The notes beneath the pieces are model-generated. The model had not been told where the DNA came from, did no database searches, and saw nothing but the letters and a program-made list of their open reading frames with translations. DNA of 6,951 bases from G039029935 sp039029935 (GTDB taxonomy: Bacteria; Chloroflexota; Anaerolineae; Caldilineales; Caldilineaceae): positions 1 to 6,951 of the forward strand of contig JBCCFC010000730.1 in assembly GCA_039029935.1 (NCBI GenBank), read 5' to 3'. This document shows positions 4,149 through 6,951 of the stretch, piece by piece. Position 1 is the stretch's first letter, and each line of letters starts with the position of its first letter. Position numbers and translations under genes: made by a program.

Positions 4149-6615
4149 TGATTTCCTCCTCATCCATCTCTTCCAGCACTTCCATCAAAGAACCAAATAG
4201 TGCATCCGGTGCAAGGTCGATATCATCATCGTCCAAATCAGGCTCTAAACCACCTAACCCGCCTAGACGCCCAAACAGATTAAACAGTCCGCCCATGCCA
4301 CCGCCAGATTCCATCAAGAATTTTAACCGTTCCATCATGGATATCAGTGATTTGTCATTCGCTTTCTTGGCCTTGTTCTGTGCTTTTTTGAGCCAGCGTT
4401 TGGCAGCATCGTTATCGTCCATTGTGTATTCTTTATACGCTTCAATATACTCAACCGCGCCACTATCTTTGGCCTCTTGTGCAATCTGTTGCTCATACGC
4501 CTCGGCCAGATCATCCAAATCCTCATCCCAAGTTAACTCAAATAGCTCGACCAAAATCGACACCACCGATTGGCGTTCCTTGCCCGACTCGATTTGTTGA
4601 CGGGCAAGCATCAATGCTTCGTCCGCAAAGACTTGAACCCATTCTTCAATATCAATCTCAACATCCTCTGTATCAATCTCGGTCAACAGTTTGACATGAT
4701 GTATCCAGAAGGCAGGCACCAAATTGGAGTTTGGATTGCGTAGACTCGGCAAAAGCTCACGGATGATTTCGCCACCATCCGCGGTTAGCAATCCTTGGAT
4801 CGCGGGTCCAAGAACCGTTACCTCCTGCGGTGCAGCCTCCCATGCCTGTCGGTAATAGCTACATGCCCGTCCGTCTCTATCGATCATCGCATAATATTGC
4901 CCCAAATTCATCAGCAATGTTGGATGCCCTGGCAACTCGCGTAATCCGCGCTCCAACATCTTGATGGTTTCTTTGATGCGATCTTCACTCATGCCAAAAA
5001 AGGCGAACATTGTGCGCTGTTCGGCCTTTCGAACATACGACTCTGCTAGTGCTTGGCGCGCATCCATATTACCGGGTTCTAACTTCAGCACACGACGCCA
5101 AATCTCCATATCGTCGCGCCCCCATTGTCCTTGATAGAGCGCACCGAGTCGCAAGAGTGCCTTGACATGATTGGGATCAATTTCTAAAAGTCGATTCAAC
5201 TCATTAATCGCCGCTTCCTCGCGCTCTGCACCCATGTAAACGGTCGCCAAGTGTAGACGAATCTCGGTGTTGTCAGATGCATACTTGAGTGCGTTTTTCA
5301 AACAGGTAATAACATCGTCATCATAGTAATCAAGCTGCTCATAACAGGTGGCTGCATGTTGCCAGATAGCCGCGACCTGCGTATCGCTTAGGTAGTTGGG
5401 ATGATCTTTCTTGCGAGGGCGTCGCTTGACCATGTCGCGCCAAGACAAGGCGGCATCCTCCCAATTACTCAACTTTTCCTCGGCCATTGCCAAGTTCTGT
5501 ATGAGTTGACGCCGACCGATGGTCTTGGTGGCCTCACGCCATTGCCTTGCGGCGCGTTGCCAATCTCCTTTTTGCGCAGATGCATAGCCAAGATTCTCAT
5601 AGGCGACACCGACTGTCTCCGAAAGCACCTTATCCGCAGCCACATCGTCTTCATTCAACTTATTGGTTTGACGAATCACCTCACGCCAATGTTCGTTTTG
5701 TGCAGAGGCGACAATCGACTCACGCATTTGGTTCATGCGGTTGTCCACAAACCATGCCGTCGATAGTCCCTGTTGATTGGCTTGCAACCAGGCCGTCTGT
5801 GCTACAGCCCGCTCGCCCTTGCGCATGGCCGCAATCCCCAGATAATAGTTGAGGATGGCGTTGGGGCGTTTCCCCGTGTCGGCATCAATCTCTTGGTCGG
5901 TCAAGATGGCTTGTTGTAGCTCAATGAGCGGAGATGACTTGGGACGACCATACATATCAATCAGGTGTGTCCAAACAGCAATGGAGGGACCCGCCACGCT
6001 ATCCTTGCCAAGTTTTGCCAACCACTGCTCTGTCTTTTTGAGCGGCGTCAACTTACGATCACTGGCATGGACCTCCTGAATCAACTTCAGCGTATTTGTT
6101 TCTTTTGGTGATAGCGTCGTCTTTGCTGCACTGGATTTTTTGCCGCTATCAACCCTGTCATTAACCAGTGTCGTAAGCTGACGGATATAATCAATCCGCG
6201 CCAGGATGTCGCCATCAACAACGTTTGCATTGCCAACTTTACCCAACTGATCAAAAGCCTTTAATGCCTCGTCAAGCCGACCTAGCTGGAGCAAGGTTTG
6301 CCCTCGATGCAAATGAAAGCGCGCAGACGTTGAGTCAACTTTGAGTGCAGCGTCGAGTGCATCAAGACGCTTGGTCAAATCTGTCTGCTTGGCAGCCAGT
6401 CGAAAATTCGACTCTGCAAGCACTACTTTTGCCTTTTCTTTGGTCTGATCATCATTTGCCCCTCGCAACGCTTGTCGAGCCAGTGTTACAGCTTCGTCCA
6501 CTTTGTTGTGTTTTAAAGAATCCACCGCTTGCTTGATGCGGTTGGATGGACGACTTTGTTGTTGCTGTTGCGTCTTTCTGCGTTTCTGGGCTTTGGTTCT
6601 TCGTTTTTTTGCCAT
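4126..6615 (-). CDS. Tetratricopeptide-repeat protein, first gene of the Hsp70 operon
   Basis: 829 residues, no signal peptide or membrane segment, so cytosolic. The N-terminus is strongly basic (K/R-rich 3-14) with a run of five Gln (16-20). TPR-type helical pairs are visible at about 96-128, 253-286, 335-366, 370-400, 415-445, 449-482, 483-516 and 564-597; clear examples are LHRGQTLLQLGRLDEALKAF (102-121) and LHLATVYMGAEREEAAINEL (454-473). Divergent repeats probably fill the gaps. The C-terminus has a Gly-rich segment (771-790), an Asp run (795-798) and an acidic helical end. TPR arrays bind proteins, so this may be a scaffold or client-recognition subunit for the downstream chaperone; that is inference. 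The start is the first ATG of the frame; no close Shine-Dalgarno site is seen (AGGA lies about 21 bases upstream). The specific family is not recognised. Confidence 0.9.
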   Translation of the reverse strand: MAKKRRTKAQKRRKTQQQQQSRPSNRIKQAVDSLKHNKVDEAVTLARQALRGANDDQTKEKAKVVLAESNFRLAAKQTDLTKRLDALDAALKVDSTSARFHLHRGQTLLQLGRLDEALKAFDQLGKVGNANVVDGDILARIDYIRQLTTLVNDRVDSGKKSSAAKTTLSPKETNTLKLIQEVHASDRKLTPLKKTEQWLAKLGKDSVAGPSIAVWTHLIDMYGRPKSSPLIELQQAILTDQEIDADTGKRPNAILNYYLGIAAMRKGERAVAQTAWLQANQQGLSTAWFVDNRMNQMRESIVASAQNEHWREVIRQTNKLNEDDVAADKVLSETVGVAYENLGYASAQKGDWQRAARQWREATKTIGRRQLIQNLAMAEEKLSNWEDAALSWRDMVKRRPRKKDHPNYLSDTQVAAIWQHAATCYEQLDYYDDDVITCLKNALKYASDNTEIRLHLATVYMGAEREEAAINELNRLLEIDPNHVKALLRLGALYQGQWGRDDMEIWRRVLKLEPGNMDARQALAESYVRKAEQRTMFAFFGMSEDRIKETIKMLERGLRELPGHPTLLMNLGQYYAMIDRDGRACSYYRQAWEAAPQEVTVLGPAIQGLLTADGGEIIRELLPSLRNPNSNLVPAFWIHHVKLLTEIDTEDVEIDIEEWVQVFADEALMLARQQIESGKERQSVVSILVELFELTWDEDLDDLAEAYEQQIAQEAKDSGAVEYIEAYKEYTMDDNDAAKRWLKKAQNKAKKANDKSLISMMERLKFLMESGGGMGGLFNLFGRLGGLGGLEPDLDDDDIDLAPDALFGSLMEVLEEMDEEEINEFRRLL
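4155..4160 (-). promoter_or_regulatory. Shine-Dalgarno site for the J-like gene, inside the TPR gene
   Basis: AGGAGG on the minus strand, 6 bases before the ATG at 4148. It is embedded in the GAG-GAG-GAA codons near the TPR C-terminus. It decides the J-like start and couples translation of the two genes. Confidence 0.8.
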
Positions 6616-6808
6616 AAGATTGCTATGTATAGATATTCCTTATAAATATAGTATCTCTTATCAAAAGCGAAGCATAGTAGACTTCGTTTTGCTACATCAT
6701 CATATTATACTCTACCATGATTTTCTTGCATAAACTCCGGTTGTATCAATTTTGGTGTTAGGCAAATCTACAGAAATAATTCCTGATACTAACGCTTTTA
6801 TTGGCTAG
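6616..6808 (-). other. Leader and upstream region of the chaperone operon
   Basis: AT-rich sequence between the TPR start codon and the intron-like sequence. It contains a candidate -10 box at 6704-6709 and a small hairpin in the leader: CGAAG (6668-6672) with CTTCG (6682-6686), extended by A/T pairs to 6663 and 6690 around a bulged G. The hairpin resembles a weak attenuator but has only four T's after it. No gene is supported; a 24-codon + strand frame next to the intron start is treated under findings. Confidence 0.5.
6704..6709 (-). promoter_or_regulatory. Candidate -10 box for the chaperone operon
   Basis: The minus strand reads an exact TATAAT, placing transcription start near 6697 and giving a leader of about 80 bases before the TPR gene. 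No good -35 box is seen at 16-18 bases upstream and there is no extended -10 TG, so the assignment rests on one hexamer in AT-rich DNA. An activator or alternative sigma factor could compensate. Confidence 0.4.
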
Positions 6809-6951
6809 GTGCGAAAGCCAGCCATAGAAGCCGAAACGAATAGATTATGTAAACAATATTGATGGTAAACAGACCCATTGTGTAATGGTCAGAAAGAGGG
6901 TGAACACGAACAGTTAGGCTCTTAGGTCACCCCGATAAAGGCTGGAGTCCA
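6809..6951 (+). mobile_element. 5' end of a group II intron (domain I, truncated by window edge)
   Basis: Begins with GTGCG (6809-6813), the conserved group II intron 5' end. What follows resembles domain I of bacterial group II introns as I remember them, including GGTAAACAGACCC (6864-6876) and AGGTCACCCCG (6924-6934). The sequence supports RNA folding: CCAGCC (6818-6823) pairs exactly with GGCTGG (6940-6945), GGGTGA (6898-6903) with TCACCC (6927-6932), and CCATT (6875-6879) with AATGG (6884-6888) around a GTGT loop. Catalytic domain V, the exon-binding sites and any reverse transcriptase/maturase would lie beyond the window. The element is oriented opposite to the chaperone operon, just upstream of its promoter region. 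Confidence 0.7.

Noticed and set aside
6720..6807. Minus-strand 30-codon frame between the intron start and the operon promoter
   Set aside because: It is bounded by stops at both ends (TAG at 6805-6807 upstream), has no good start codon and matches no family I recognise.

Overview
The window carries a four-gene operon on the minus strand, read from right to left, that encodes what looks like a self-contained Hsp70 chaperone module. The order is a large tetratricopeptide-repeat (TPR) protein (6615-4126), a small J-domain-like protein whose HPD motif is replaced by PPE (4148-3780), a heavily elaborated GrpE-type nucleotide exchange factor (3679-2348), and a DnaK/Hsp70 chaperone with a rebuilt C-terminal lid (2080-329). 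The TPR and J genes overlap by 23 bases. J and grpE are about 100 bases apart. hsp70 follows after a roughly 250-base gap packed with inverted repeats, and it has its own promoter candidate. A strong bidirectional hairpin terminator at 252-284 closes the operon.

How the genes fit together: the Hsp70 keeps the ATPase residues, the proline switch and the positions known to contact J-domains, so it should be a working ATP-driven chaperone. The GrpE-like protein keeps the exchange-factor core but gains a long N-terminal coiled coil, a Pro/Ala/Gln-rich insertion and a Pro/Glu-rich tail. The J-like protein lacks the tripeptide needed to stimulate Hsp70 ATPase, so it is more likely an adaptor, or a separate HPD-bearing J-protein works with this Hsp70. 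The TPR protein is a plausible scaffold or client-recruiting subunit. These role assignments are inference from domain content and gene order.

The 2099-2347 gap holds, from hsp70 outward: a perfect 23-base palindrome just downstream of the predicted hsp70 transcription start; a MITE-like element (2147-2247) with 17-base terminal inverted repeats and 7-base flanks that match at 6 of 7 positions; and an 82-base imperfect hairpin (2251-2332). The best hsp70 promoter takes its -35 box from inside the MITE-like element and its -10 box from the flanking duplication.

Right of the operon, 6616-6808 holds its leader and a candidate -10 box. From 6809 to the edge the + strand reads like the 5' end of a bacterial group II intron (GTGCG start plus domain I pairings). 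Left of the terminator, 1-236 is AT-rich, with two inverted repeats and no confidently supported gene.

Organism: a bacterium of roughly balanced base composition with AT-rich intergenic DNA and clear Shine-Dalgarno sites on the internal genes. The Hsp70 lacks the insertion in the nucleotide-binding domain that is typical of proteobacterial DnaK, which points to a Gram-positive-type or related lineage. The abundance of palindromic intergenic repeats, the HPD-less J-protein and the intron type would suit Chloroflexota, but this is a low-confidence guess.
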